A stretch of 64,000 nucleotides of DNA from the NCBI GenBank assembly GCA_900545815.1, contig URAM01000007.1, positions 3,051-67,050 on the forward strand, given 5' to 3'. The stretch comes from an uncultured Eubacteriales bacterium (lineage in GTDB: Bacteria > Bacillota > Clostridia > Oscillospirales > Oscillospiraceae). Every line of letters begins with the position of its first letter. The stretch's first letter is position 1. The notes under the pieces were generated by a model, which was given only the letters and a program-made list of their open reading frames with translations, had not been told where the DNA came from and ran no database searches. Below are positions 51,426 through 59,673 of the stretch, in pieces. A program made the translations under genes and the position numbers.

Positions 51426-52496
51426 ATGAAAGAGGGAAAGCGAGTATGGAATTGGCTGTTATTTTTTGTATGCGCAGTGGTGTTGACGGTAGGGCTGACT
51501 GCCCAAGCGGCCTGCGCCCGGAGCGTTTTTGCCCCACCGGCGGTGTCCTGCGCCGGTGAGGCAGAGACGGAGAAAACACTGATCCCAGTGGGACGGACGG
51601 TGGGCATCAAGCTCTTTTCCAAGGGCGTTATGGTGGTGGCGCTGTCTGAGATCAAAACGAAGGAAGGCGGCGTGTGGCCGGCCAAGCAGTGCGGTCTGCA
51701 AGAGGGGGACATCATCACCGAAATTGAAAACCAGCCGGTGAACTCCATTGACGAGGTGGCCAAAGCGGTGCGCAAGAACGGCGGCCGCGCCATGTCTATC
51801 CAAGCGCTGCGGGACGGGCGTCAGATGGCGGTGAGGGCGGAGGCGGCGCCCTGTATGGCGGACGGCACCTATAAACTGGGGGCGTGGCTCCGAGACTCTA
51901 TGGCAGGCATCGGCACGGTGACTTACTATGATCCGGACAACCAGGTATTTGCCGCCCTGGGACATGGCATCAACGACATTGACACCGGACTGCTGGTGCC
52001 CATCCGCTCCGGCGGCATCTTGTCCTCGTCGGTGTCTGCGGTCATCAAAGGACAAAAATCCCAGCCCGGACAGCTCCACGGCACCTTCGACCTGACCCAC
52101 GACATTGGCACCCTATATGCCAACAGCGACTGCGGCGTGCTGGGTCGTGCCCAGCCAGAGATTTTTCCAGGCCAGCCGGTGCCTGTGGCCAAGCGGAGCG
52201 CCGTCCGGACGGGTGCGGCAGTCATCCGCTGCAACGTGGACGGGGAACAGGTGGAATCGTATTCTGTGGAAATTTTGCGGATTTATCCGGAGCTGGGCGA
52301 CCACACTCGGAACCTGCTCCTTCAGGTCAACGACAAACGCCTGCTGGAACAGACCGGCGGCATCGTCCAGGGCATGAGCGGCTCCCCCATCCTCCAGGAT
52401 GGCAAGCTGGTGGGTGCGGTGACCCATGTGCTCCTCAACGACCCCACACGGGGGTACGGCATCTTCGTGGAAAATATGCTGGATGCGGTGTCATAA
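51426..52496 (+). CDS. spoIVB: Stage IV sporulation protein B (serine peptidase)
   Basis: In Bacillus SpoIVB is secreted from the forespore and triggers pro-sigma-K processing in the mother cell. 356 residues: an N-terminal membrane segment (about 8-28), a PDZ domain (GLQEGDIITEIENQPV; about 60-145) and an S55 peptidase domain with ALGHGIND (H180) and GMSGSP (S318). The residues required for activity therefore appear intact. It is direct evidence for endospore formation. A strong terminator follows. Confidence 0.95.
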   Translation: MKEGKRVWNWLLFFVCAVVLTVGLTAQAACARSVFAPPAVSCAGEAETEKTLIPVGRTVGIKLFSKGVMVVALSEIKTKEGGVWPAKQCGLQEGDIITEIENQPVNSIDEVAKAVRKNGGRAMSIQALRDGRQMAVRAEAAPCMADGTYKLGAWLRDSMAGIGTVTYYDPDNQVFAALGHGINDIDTGLLVPIRSGGILSSSVSAVIKGQKSQPGQLHGTFDLTHDIGTLYANSDCGVLGRAQPEIFPGQPVPVAKRSAVRTGAAVIRCNVDGEQVESYSVEILRIYPELGDHTRNLLLQVNDKRLLEQTGGIVQGMSGSPILQDGKLVGAVTHVLLNDPTRGYGIFVENMLDAVS

Positions 52497-52500
52497 GGGA

Positions 52501-52529
52501 AAGGCGGGGGATTGCCCCCGCCTTTTTTA
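52501..52529 (+). terminator. Terminator of spoIVB
   Basis: A 10-bp perfect stem AAGGCGGGGG / CCCCCGCCTT, loop ATTG, then T. Confidence 0.9.
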
Positions 52530-52540
52530 TCGGTTATAAT
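52512..52540 (+). promoter_or_regulatory. Promoter of kptA inside the spoIVB terminator
   Basis: TTGCCC (52512-52517), 17 bases, TATAAT (52535-52540). The -35 lies in the terminator stem. Confidence 0.55.
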
Positions 52541-52564
52541 CAAGGAAAAAGGGCGGTGATTTTC

Positions 52565-53122
52565 ATGGCGAAGAAAAATATCTCGGTGTACCTGAGTTTT
52601 CTGCTCCGCCATAGACCGGAGACCATCCATCTGGCGATGGACAAGCACGGCTGGGTCTTGGTGGAGGACTTGATTGAGGGTGTCAACAAAGGGGGAAGGT
52701 ATCAACTGGATTTGGGAAAGCTGGAAGCCATCGTAGCCCAGGACAGCAAGGGACGCTACCGGTTCAATGCAGACCATTCCAAGATCAAAGCGTGTCAGGG
52801 GCATTCCATCCCGTGGGTGGAGCCAGAGTTGGAGTATCTGATCCCGCCTGACTTTTTGTATCATGGCACGACCACGGCCGCTGTTGAAAAGATCAGAAAA
52901 AGCGGCGCCATCAGCAAGATGAGCCGACACGCAGTTCATCTGCAAGCCGACCCGGAGAAGGCGTGGCAGTCGGCTGTCCGCTGGCATCTGACGCCAGTGG
53001 TGCTGAAGATCGACGCCCAAAAGATGGGTGACGCTGGATTTGTGTTCGGAAAGGCCGAGAACGATGTCTGGTGTACTGAGTCGGTGCCGGTGGAATATAT
53101 CGTGGAAGTGTTGTCTCAATGA
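52565..53122 (+). CDS. kptA: RNA 2'-phosphotransferase Tpt1/KptA
   Basis: Removes an internal RNA 2'-phosphate using NAD+. In fungi it finishes tRNA splicing; bacteria lack that pathway, so its natural role is unclear. 185 residues: the N-terminal winged helix (ISVYLSFLLRHRPE) and the ART-like catalytic domain with HGTTTAAVEKI and HAVHLQ, which hold the R-H-R-R-type residues. Start ATG 52565 follows GGTGA. Confidence 0.92.
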   Translation: MAKKNISVYLSFLLRHRPETIHLAMDKHGWVLVEDLIEGVNKGGRYQLDLGKLEAIVAQDSKGRYRFNADHSKIKACQGHSIPWVEPELEYLIPPDFLYHGTTTAAVEKIRKSGAISKMSRHAVHLQADPEKAWQSAVRWHLTPVVLKIDAQKMGDAGFVFGKAENDVWCTESVPVEYIVEVLSQ

Positions 53123-53149
53123 TGCGCCCCTGTGCGTAGCGGCAGCAGA

Positions 53150-53177
53150 TTGACAGAATCAAAACCTCTAGTATAAT
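53150..53177 (+). promoter_or_regulatory. Promoter of the FadR-type regulator
   Basis: TTGACA (53150-53155), 16 bases, TATAAT (53172-53177). Confidence 0.75.
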
Positions 53178-53219
53178 AAGGAAAGAGATTCCCGCCGCAG
53201 GCACAGAAGGAGCGTCATC

Positions 53220-53897
53220 ATGAGTGAAAACCGCCGAGAATACCAAAAGGCCATCGACTACCTGTCCGACCAGATTCGGGCGGGGATGCTGACGGTGGGC
53301 TCCCGCCTGCCTACCGAGCGTGCCATTGCGGAGGATTTGGGCATCAGCCGCAACTCTACGCGAGAGGCTCTGCGCACCATGGAGAACATGGGGATGATCG
53401 AGAGCAAGCAGGGGTCGGGGCACTACCTGACTGGAAGCATCTCCAACAGCCTGTCCGGCATGATCCAGATGATGCTGCTGCTGAACAAGACCAGCCAGCG
53501 GGAGATTTGCGCCGTCCGCCGATCCCTAGAGAAGTGTATCTGTCAGTTCGCCGCCGATCAGATCGTGTCCCCAGCGTGGCAGCTGGAAGCGGAACGGCTG
53601 TTGAACCAAGAAGGGGCGGACATCGAGGAGGAGATCGAGAACGACCGGAAGTTCCACTACCTGCTGGTGGAAGCGTCCCACAACAACCTGTTCTTCGAGC
53701 TGATGAACGCTATCACGGACGTGTACCGAGAATGGATCGATTTTGTCATCCGCTACGCTTCGCCGGAGGTAAAGGGGGCGCTGAAAAAGGCACATCAGGA
53801 GATGTTCGAGGCCATCCTGACCCACGACCGCCAGCGGTGCGAGGCGGCCATCGACCGGCACTATGACATCATCGAGCGTCGCATCCAGGAGGGGTGA
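53220..53897 (+). CDS. GntR-family (FadR subfamily) transcription regulator
   Basis: 225 residues. The N-terminal winged helix (LPTERAIAEDLGISRNSTREALRTMENMGMIES) is GntR-type. The all-helical C-terminal FCD domain, with DRKFHYLLVEASHN carrying the usual metal-binding Asp/His, puts it in the FadR subfamily, which senses organic acids. GAAGGAG precedes the ATG. No obvious target operon is adjacent; the downstream gene has its own promoter. Confidence 0.93.
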   Translation: MSENRREYQKAIDYLSDQIRAGMLTVGSRLPTERAIAEDLGISRNSTREALRTMENMGMIESKQGSGHYLTGSISNSLSGMIQMMLLLNKTSQREICAVRRSLEKCICQFAADQIVSPAWQLEAERLLNQEGADIEEEIENDRKFHYLLVEASHNNLFFELMNAITDVYREWIDFVIRYASPEVKGALKKAHQEMFEAILTHDRQRCEAAIDRHYDIIERRIQEG

Positions 53898-53922
53898 CCT
53901 CTTGCCGCGGCGATACAAAGAA

Positions 53923-53968
53923 AAAAGCGACCCTTTGCCCTGGGTTTGGGCAGAGGATCGCTTTCTTT
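53923..53968 (+). terminator. Terminator of the FadR-type regulator
   Basis: AAGCGA..CTTTGCCC pairs with GGGCAGAG..TCGCTT around a seven-base loop, ending in T-rich DNA. Confidence 0.7.
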
Positions 53969-54011
53969 TGGGATAGACAGGGTAAAATTTACAGCAAACC
54001 AGGTTGAAATG

Positions 54012-54041
54012 TTGAAAGATAAGTATTTTTTATGATATAAT
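54012..54041 (+). promoter_or_regulatory. Promoter of cofE-like and guaA
   Basis: TTGAAA (54012-54017), 18 bases, TATAAT (54036-54041), with an extended TGA before the -10. Confidence 0.7.
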
Positions 54042-54097
54042 ACCCCTATCGCGCTTTTTGAGAAGGCGAAAAAACAGATGATAATGGAGCGTTATTT

Positions 54098-55288
54098 ATG
54101 GAACGGAAAGTTGGTACTGTATCTCGGGGCATTCGCTGCCCGATCATCCGCCAGGGGGACGACCTGGCCAATATCGTAGTCACCAGTGTGTTGGAAGCGG
54201 CCGAACAGGAGGGCTTCCAACTGCGGGATCAAGATGTCATCGCTGTCACCGAGTCGATAGTGGCTCGCGCTCAGGGCAACTATGTCTCGGTAGACGACAT
54301 CGCCGCCGACGTGCGTGCCAAGTTCGGCACCGGCGCCATCGGCGTCATCCTGCCCATCCTTTCCCGCAACCGTTTTGCCATCTGTCTGCGGGGCATCGCC
54401 AAGGGCGCAGACAAGATCGTGCTCATGCTCAGCTATCCCAGCGATGAGGTGGGCAACGGCCTGGTGACCCTGGATCAGCTGGATGAAGCAGGTGTCAACC
54501 CCTACAGCGATGTGCTGACCTTGGAGCGGTATCGGGAACTGTTTGGCGAGAACAAGCACCCCTTCACTGGTGTGGACTACATCCAGTATTACAGCGACCT
54601 CATTCGGGACTGCGGCGCAGAGGTGGAAGTCATCCTGGCCAACGACCCCCGTGCCGTTCTGCCCTACACCAAAAAGGTGCTGGCCTGTGACATCCACACC
54701 CGCGCCCGTACCAAGCGCCTGCTGAAGGCTGCCGGTGCGGAGATCGTCTACGGTTTGGACGATCTGATGACCCAGCCCGTCAACGGCAGCGGCTGCAATG
54801 AGCAGTACGGCCTGCTGGGTTCCAACAAGTCCAATGAAGATACCGTCAAGCTGTTCCCCCGTGCCTGCCAGGGTCTGGTGGAGGACATCCAGGCACAGGT
54901 GCTGGCCAAGACTGGCGCCCATGTGGAAGTGATGGTCTATGGCGATGGCGCCTTCAAAGACCCTGTGGGGAAGATCTGGGAGCTGGCTGACCCCTGCGTA
55001 GGCGTGGCTTATACCGCCGGCCTGGAAGGTACTCCCAACGAGCTGAAGCTCAAGTACCTGGCGGACAACGACTTCAAAGACCTGTCCGGCGAGGCTCTGA
55101 AGGAAGCCATCTCGGACCGCATCAAGAGCAAGGCCAGCAACCTGGTGGGGGACATGGCCGCTCAGGGCACCACCCCTCGCCGCCTGACCGACCTGATCGG
55201 CTCCCTGTGCGACCTGACCAGCGGCTCCGGCGATAAGGGCACCCCTGTCATTTTGGTGCAGGGCTACTTTGACAACTTCACTAACTGA
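54098..55288 (+). CDS. CofE-like gamma-glutamyl ligase family protein
   Basis: 396 residues. The N-terminal half is the F420-0:L-glutamate ligase (CofE) fold: IIRQGDDLANIV, DVIAVTESIVARAQGN, LSRNRFAICLRGIAKG, and PVNGSGCNEQYGLLGSNK. Clostridia are not known to make coenzyme F420, and no other cof gene is here, so the substrate is probably different. It sits 20 bases before a GMP synthase with a reduced glutaminase domain and shares its promoter. The function is unresolved. Confidence 0.85.
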   Translation: MERKVGTVSRGIRCPIIRQGDDLANIVVTSVLEAAEQEGFQLRDQDVIAVTESIVARAQGNYVSVDDIAADVRAKFGTGAIGVILPILSRNRFAICLRGIAKGADKIVLMLSYPSDEVGNGLVTLDQLDEAGVNPYSDVLTLERYRELFGENKHPFTGVDYIQYYSDLIRDCGAEVEVILANDPRAVLPYTKKVLACDIHTRARTKRLLKAAGAEIVYGLDDLMTQPVNGSGCNEQYGLLGSNKSNEDTVKLFPRACQGLVEDIQAQVLAKTGAHVEVMVYGDGAFKDPVGKIWELADPCVGVAYTAGLEGTPNELKLKYLADNDFKDLSGEALKEAISDRIKSKASNLVGDMAAQGTTPRRLTDLIGSLCDLTSGSGDKGTPVILVQGYFDNFTN

Positions 55289-55308
55289 CTACGGGAGGAC
55301 AACTGGTT

Positions 55309-56598
55309 ATGAAACAAGATATGATCGTGATCCTGGATCTGGGCAGCGAAGAAAACCCCCGCCTGGCCAGAGAGATCCGTGCTCTGGGCGTATATAGCGA
55401 AATTCACCCCCATGACATCACCCGCGCCCAGCTGGACGCCCTGCCCAATGTGAAGGGCATCATCCTCAACGGCGGCCCCAACCGCATCGTGGACGGGGAA
55501 GTGATCGACGTGGCCAAGGAGATCTACAACGCCCCCGTACCTGTCCTCATGGTAGACCACCAGGATGACGCCCCCTGGCCTCTGAACGAGGCGGAGCGGA
55601 AGGAAGCCCTGTCCAATTTCGTTTTCGGTCTGTGCGGCGCAGAAGCCAACTGGAATATGGACAACTTCATCGCCGACCAGGTGGAGCTGATCCGCAGCCA
55701 GGTGGGGGACAAGAAGGTGCTGCTGGCCCTGTCTGGCGGCGTGGATTCCTCCGTGGTGGCCGCCCTGCTCATCAAGGCCGTTGGCAAGCAGCTCACCTGC
55801 GTCCATGTCAACCACGGCCTGCTCCGCAAGGGCGAGCCGGAACAGGTCATCCAGGTGTTCCGCAACCAGATGGATGCCAACCTCATCTATGTAGATGCAG
55901 CAGACCGCTTCCTGGATAAGCTGGCTGGCGTGTCCGATCCGGAACGGAAGCGCAAGATCATCGGCGCTGAATTCATCCATGTCTTTGAAGAAGAAGCCCG
56001 CAAGCTGGACGGCATCTCCTTCCTGGGGCAGGGCACCATCTATCCCGACATCATTGAGAGCGGCACCAAGACCGTCAAGCCTGTCAAAGCCCACCACAAC
56101 GTGGGCGGCCTGCCGAAAGACCTGGGCTTTGAGCTGGTGGAACCCCTCAAGATGCTCTTTAAAGACGAAGTCCGCGCCTGCGGCAAGGCTCTGGGTCTGC
56201 CGGATGGCATGGTCTACCGCCAGCCCTTCCCCGGCCCTGGCTTGGGCGTCCGTTGCCTGGGCGCTATCACCCGAGATCGGCTGGAAGCCGTTCGGGAATC
56301 CGATGCTATCCTGCGGGAGGAGTTCCAGAAGGCGGGGCTGGCCGGTAAGGTCTGGCAATATTTCACCATCATCCCCGACCTGAAATCCGTCGGCGTCCGG
56401 GACGGCAAGCGTACCGACGCCTGGCCGGTCATCCTCCGTGCGGTCAACACGGTGGATGCTATGACCGCCACCGTGGAGGATGTGCCCTTCGCCCTCCTCC
56501 AGAAGATTACCGACCGCATCACCCACGAAGTGGACGGCGTGAACCGAGTGCTGTACGACCTGACGCCCAAGCCTACGGGGACGATTGAGTGGGAGTGA
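55309..56598 (+). CDS. guaA: GMP synthase lacking the glutaminase active site
   Basis: XMP to GMP. 429 residues against about 510-525 in normal GuaA. The ATP-pyrophosphatase domain (LALSGGVDSSV, near residue 142) and the dimerisation domain through the C-terminal TIEWE are complete. The N-terminal class I amidotransferase keeps its first strands (ILDLGS..., IILNGGPN) and its last (LSNFVFGLCGAEANWNMDNF). Between them, where GICYG and the His-x-Glu pair should be, only VPVLMVDHQDDAPWPLNEAERKEA remains. With no nucleophilic cysteine, the enzyme should use free ammonia. The reading frame is continuous. Confidence 0.9.
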   Translation: MKQDMIVILDLGSEENPRLAREIRALGVYSEIHPHDITRAQLDALPNVKGIILNGGPNRIVDGEVIDVAKEIYNAPVPVLMVDHQDDAPWPLNEAERKEALSNFVFGLCGAEANWNMDNFIADQVELIRSQVGDKKVLLALSGGVDSSVVAALLIKAVGKQLTCVHVNHGLLRKGEPEQVIQVFRNQMDANLIYVDAADRFLDKLAGVSDPERKRKIIGAEFIHVFEEEARKLDGISFLGQGTIYPDIIESGTKTVKPVKAHHNVGGLPKDLGFELVEPLKMLFKDEVRACGKALGLPDGMVYRQPFPGPGLGVRCLGAITRDRLEAVRESDAILREEFQKAGLAGKVWQYFTIIPDLKSVGVRDGKRTDAWPVILRAVNTVDAMTATVEDVPFALLQKITDRITHEVDGVNRVLYDLTPKPTGTIEWE

Positions 56599-56867
56599 GT
56601 CAGCGGAATCATCCTCAAAAACAAAGCTGAAATAGGGGACTAAGTTGGAATCAACAGAACTTTTTCATACCTCATAGGGAACCGCTTGTATTGTGGACGG
56701 TAGTAACGAACTGAAAGTGGGACAAAGCATCATAATCAATGGAGAAAAGCGGCAGATAAAAAGAATCCTCTTTCCGCCCAAACCAGATGATAAAAGAGTT
56801 GCTGTTATCATTGAGGTGTGAATTGAAACACAGAAGCACAGTGCGTTTGCACTGTGCTTCTGTCAGT
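56599..56867. other. Intergenic region with a possible 42-codon frame
   Basis: A frame from GTG 56693 to TGA 56821 would encode 42 residues (DGSNELKVGQSIIINGEKR... VAVIIEV) that look strand-rich, but no ribosome site supports it; it may be a remnant. A hairpin AGAAGCACAGTGC/GCACTGTGCTTCT (56832-56861) lies between convergent frames. The composition becomes AT-rich here. Confidence 0.3.
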
Positions 56868-57074
56868 TTATTTTTCTTGCTTGCTTTGGGCAAGCTTGGC
56901 TTTTTCTTCGTCGTCTCGCGCCAACAAACGTCTAGCTACCGTAGCACGATAACGGTCGATATCGATATCGGCATCAAGCGTGTTGAAAATCGGGTCATCT
57001 GGGGCATACGGTTCTGCCTCTTTCAAGCCAGCTTCCAACCACTCACGTTCAGCTTTCGATAAATTCAACGCCAT
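56868..57074 (-). CDS. Small charged protein of unknown function
   Basis: 68 residues (MALNLSKAEREWLEAGLKEA...), helical, acidic and soluble, with a lysine/glutamine-rich end. GGAAGGTG precedes ATG 57074, and a consensus promoter lies upstream, so it is probably expressed. No domain is recognised. It lies at the junction between the host chromosome and the mobile element. Confidence 0.65.
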   Translation of the reverse strand: MALNLSKAEREWLEAGLKEAEPYAPDDPIFNTLDADIDIDRYRATVARRLLARDDEEKAKLAQSKQEK

Positions 57075-57112
57075 ATTGCGCACCTTCCCTTAAATGACAT
57101 ATTATTGCTTCC

Positions 57113-57141
57113 AGTATACTGGATTTTAAAAGAACTTGCAA
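57113..57141 (-). promoter_or_regulatory. Promoter of the 68-residue protein gene
   Basis: Minus strand TTGCAA (57141-57136), 17 bases, TATACT (57118-57113). The -10 lies in a 12-bp palindrome CCAGTATACTGG, a possible operator. Confidence 0.7.
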
Positions 57142-57319
57142 TCGTTTCCGTCCCTGACTTTGCACCCATCTTGCGCCCACCGCCCCGCCTGTTCCACCGA
57201 GTGGTAGGTGCCATCGCTCGAAACCCGCCGGAGGGGGTCATGCTGTTGGACGAGAAAAAGCGACACTCTATGAGGGGCGGTGACGTAAGAAAACATTTAT
57301 GTGAGAGAATCGGCGTAGT
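57142..57319. other. Probable junction region of the mobile element
   Basis: No gene I can support. The sequence downstream of a terminal serine recombinase gene is where the attachment site normally lies, but with only one end in the window no direct repeat can be shown. Confidence 0.35.
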
Positions 57320-59191
57320 TTAGGCTACGCCGGTTTTCTTTTCTTTTTGGGCTGCTTGGGATTGCTCCCTTGCTTCCTCAAAATCAAATGCACCAATGAA
57401 GTTGTAGACGATCTCAATTTCTCTGACCTTAATGCGCGGCTCGTTCTCGTCCGGCGTGTAAACCTCGGAGATATAAATTCTATCCACAAACTCCCGGAGA
57501 ACAGAGGCGTCAAGCTGCTGCATATCGGTGTACTTCCTGACTGCTGCAATAAACTGTCTGACATTGACTTTCTGCTTTTCCTGTTCCTTAACTTCCTGCC
57601 GCAGATGTTCGACAAGATTTGTAAGGTTGGTCTGTTCCAGTTCATAGTCACGGGACAGTTTGATGAAACGCTCGTCGGAGAGCTTGCCGGAAATGTTATC
57701 CTCATACAGTCGCTTGATAATAACATCCAGCTCGGCAATTCGCTTTTGCGATTGCGTCAGGGTATCTTTCTTTTGCGCCAGCTCCTTGTCCCGTTCCCGC
57801 AGGCTTTGATCCGCTGCCCGCTGCACAAAGTCGTCCTCATACTGCGTCACATACTGAATGGCTTCCCGCAGGTTCCGCAGCACGATTTCTTCAAGGACAA
57901 CGCGCCGGATTGAATGGGTCGTACATAAGGTGCGATCTTTGCGGTAGGTAGAACAGATGTAGTATTCCTGCTCTGGCTTGAAGTAGTTCGTCCGGCACAG
58001 GTACATCTTTCCGCCGCAATCCGCACAGTACAGCAGGCCGGAGAACATTCCCATGTCGCCCATCTTGGTCGGGCGGCGGCGGCCCTGCCGGATTTTCTGG
58101 ACGATCAGAAACACGCTTTCCTCAATGATAGGTTCCTGTGTGTTCTCGAAGATCACCCATTCCGATGGGTCGTTCCACAGCTTTTTCTTGCTCTTGAACG
58201 ATTGCTTGGTGGTTTTGAAATTCACCGTATGGCCCAAATAGTCAAGACGCTCCAAAATCCGTGATACCGTTTCATTCGTCCATTTGTAGGGATCGACTGG
58301 CGGTTTATTCGGAGCTGGTAGCCCTTTTTCATAAGCGTAGGCAGTAGGGTTCAGCACCTTGTTTTCTTTCAGCCATTTTGCAATCTGTGTCGGCCCAAAA
58401 CCGTCCATGCACAGTGCAAAAATCTTCTGGACAACGGCGGCAGCTTCTTCATCCACGATCCACCGCTTTGTGTCCTCCGGGTCTTTGATGTACCCATAGG
58501 GCGGGACGGTGGTGAGATGTTCGCCGGAGCGTCCTTTGGATTGCCATGTAGCCCGGATTTTCTTGCTCGTGTCCTTGGCATACATTTCATTAAACACGTT
58601 GCGGATGGCGGCAAATTCGTTGTCCCCGCGCACACTGTCCACACCGTCATTGACGGCAATAAAGTGGACGCCGTACTCTGGAAACAGCATTTCCGTATAC
58701 ATCCCGACTTGCAGATAGTTACGCCCGAACCGGCTCATATCCTTAACGATAACGCGCTTGACCTTGCCCGCCTTGATGTCGGCAAGCATCCGCTGGAATC
58801 CGGGCCGGTTGAAGTTGGTTCCCGAAAATCCGTCGTCCTCGTCGTAGTGGCGGATGGCAGTATAGCCATGATCTCGGCAATACTTTTCCAAAATCCGCTT
58901 CTGGTTCTCTATCGACAGGCTTTCTCCTGCACGTTCATCGTCGCGGGAAAGTCTTTCATAGCAGGCGGTGATGCCCTCGGCGTCCTCCTGCGTCTGGCTG
59001 TGAACATAGAATTGCAGCACCGTGTTTTGGATGGCCGTCTTGGTTTCCTCGCTCAACGGTGCGTCGTTGGACACGCGCTGAAAGGAAGTGACTGGCTGTT
59101 GGTACATTTGATTGTCAAGGTTCAAAGTAGTATCGTTATTCCGTGTCGCACGGTGGTTCCGTGCAATCACCATTTCCGGCTGTTTGCTCAT
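57320..59191 (-). CDS. Large serine recombinase (TnpX-like)
   Basis: Site-specific recombinase moving the element. 623 residues. A resolvase domain follows an unusual N-terminal extension of about 73 residues; the catalytic serine is S82 in YERLSRDDE. Then come the recombinase domain, a zinc ribbon (YCADCGGKMYLC...YYICSTY...TLCTTH) and a coiled coil. TAGGAGGA precedes the ATG at 59191. Its -10 sits inside an inverted repeat. It is the outermost gene of the element, as in TnpX-type transposons. Confidence 0.93.
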   Translation of the reverse strand: MSKQPEMVIARNHRATRNNDTTLNLDNQMYQQPVTSFQRVSNDAPLSEETKTAIQNTVLQFYVHSQTQEDAEGITACYERLSRDDERAGESLSIENQKRILEKYCRDHGYTAIRHYDEDDGFSGTNFNRPGFQRMLADIKAGKVKRVIVKDMSRFGRNYLQVGMYTEMLFPEYGVHFIAVNDGVDSVRGDNEFAAIRNVFNEMYAKDTSKKIRATWQSKGRSGEHLTTVPPYGYIKDPEDTKRWIVDEEAAAVVQKIFALCMDGFGPTQIAKWLKENKVLNPTAYAYEKGLPAPNKPPVDPYKWTNETVSRILERLDYLGHTVNFKTTKQSFKSKKKLWNDPSEWVIFENTQEPIIEESVFLIVQKIRQGRRRPTKMGDMGMFSGLLYCADCGGKMYLCRTNYFKPEQEYYICSTYRKDRTLCTTHSIRRVVLEEIVLRNLREAIQYVTQYEDDFVQRAADQSLRERDKELAQKKDTLTQSQKRIAELDVIIKRLYEDNISGKLSDERFIKLSRDYELEQTNLTNLVEHLRQEVKEQEKQKVNVRQFIAAVRKYTDMQQLDASVLREFVDRIYISEVYTPDENEPRIKVREIEIVYNFIGAFDFEEAREQSQAAQKEKKTGVA

Positions 59192-59220
59192 AAGTTCCTC
59201 CTATTCCGCAGCCGGAAAAC

Positions 59221-59258
59221 GGGGCATGATACAAGCATATTATACCATATCATGCCCC
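59221..59258 (-). promoter_or_regulatory. Recombinase promoter inside an inverted repeat
   Basis: GGGGCATGATA (59221-59231) and TATCATGCCCC (59248-59258) are perfect inverted copies. Between them, on the minus strand, lies TGG-TATAAT. No -35 box is apparent. Confidence 0.55.
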
Positions 59259-59295
59259 ATCCGTCTGCTTGTAGGAAATGAAAAAATCTTTAATT

Positions 59296-59463
59296 TTAAG
59301 TGGCTGCCTTGCTCAAATCATTTTGGAGCAGCCGACGGATTTTCTTGACTGCGGTTTCTTTCGCGCCGTCCTTGACGGTCGCTTTGACAATATAGCGAAC
59401 GCCTCCGATCTCGTACTGACGTACTATGGGGGCGGTCTTGTTCTGACTTGTTACTGTACTCAT
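59296..59463 (-). CDS. tnpW: TnpW-family transposon-encoded protein
   Basis: A 55-residue protein (MSTVTSQNKTAP..., with YEIGGVRYIVKATVK and KKIRRLLQND) matching the TnpW family found directly before TnpX-like recombinases. Its role is unproven. AAAGGGGG precedes ATG 59463. It lies about 100 bases ahead of the recombinase gene. Confidence 0.85.
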   Translation of the reverse strand: MSTVTSQNKTAPIVRQYEIGGVRYIVKATVKDGAKETAVKKIRRLLQNDLSKAAT

Positions 59464-59533
59464 ACAGTAATCCCCCTTTCGCTTACATTGATGTAAAACG
59501 AAATGGGCAGTACGGACGGCTGTTGGCGCAGCT

Positions 59534-59569
59534 CCACGGGAATCTCACTCCCGCGTGGTTCTCACGCGG
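59534..59569 (-). promoter_or_regulatory. Mutually exclusive hairpins before tnpW
   Basis: On the minus strand CCGCGTG/CACGCGG (59569-59563 with 59557-59551) and CCACGCGGGA/TTCCCGTGG (59558-59549 with 59542-59534) use the same bases, so only one can form. This suggests an attenuator or translation switch for tnpW and the recombinase. Confidence 0.5.
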
Positions 59570-59634
59570 CCCTACCTATTGCCTGCGACGCTTTTAACGC
59601 TCGGACTTGGAAGCACCCAAACATGGGGCCTCGT

Positions 59635-59655
59635 TTAGCTATAAGGGAGTATCAT
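59635..59655 (-). CDS. Candidate six-codon leader ORF (MILPYS)
   Basis: ATG-ATA-CTC-CCT-TAT-AGC-TAA with GCGGAGGT seven bases upstream, an excellent ribosome site for so short a frame. It lies upstream of the switchable hairpins before tnpW. This fits a leader peptide; no family is recognised. Confidence 0.4.
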   Translation of the reverse strand: MILPYS

Positions 59656-59673
59656 TGTCGCTACCTCCGCTGT

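Noticed and set aside
55309..56598. Sequencing error or frameshift as the cause of the short GMP synthase
   Set aside because: Both ends of the amidotransferase domain are in the same continuous frame and no neighbouring frame holds the missing motifs, so an in-frame deletion is the simplest reading.
56693..56821. A 42-codon plus-strand frame after guaA
   Set aside because: The peptide looks plausible, but no start signal is visible; not called as a gene.
56672..56893. A 73-codon minus-strand frame after guaA
   Set aside because: It lacks a ribosome site, reads through a perfect hairpin and overlaps the better-supported 68-residue gene.
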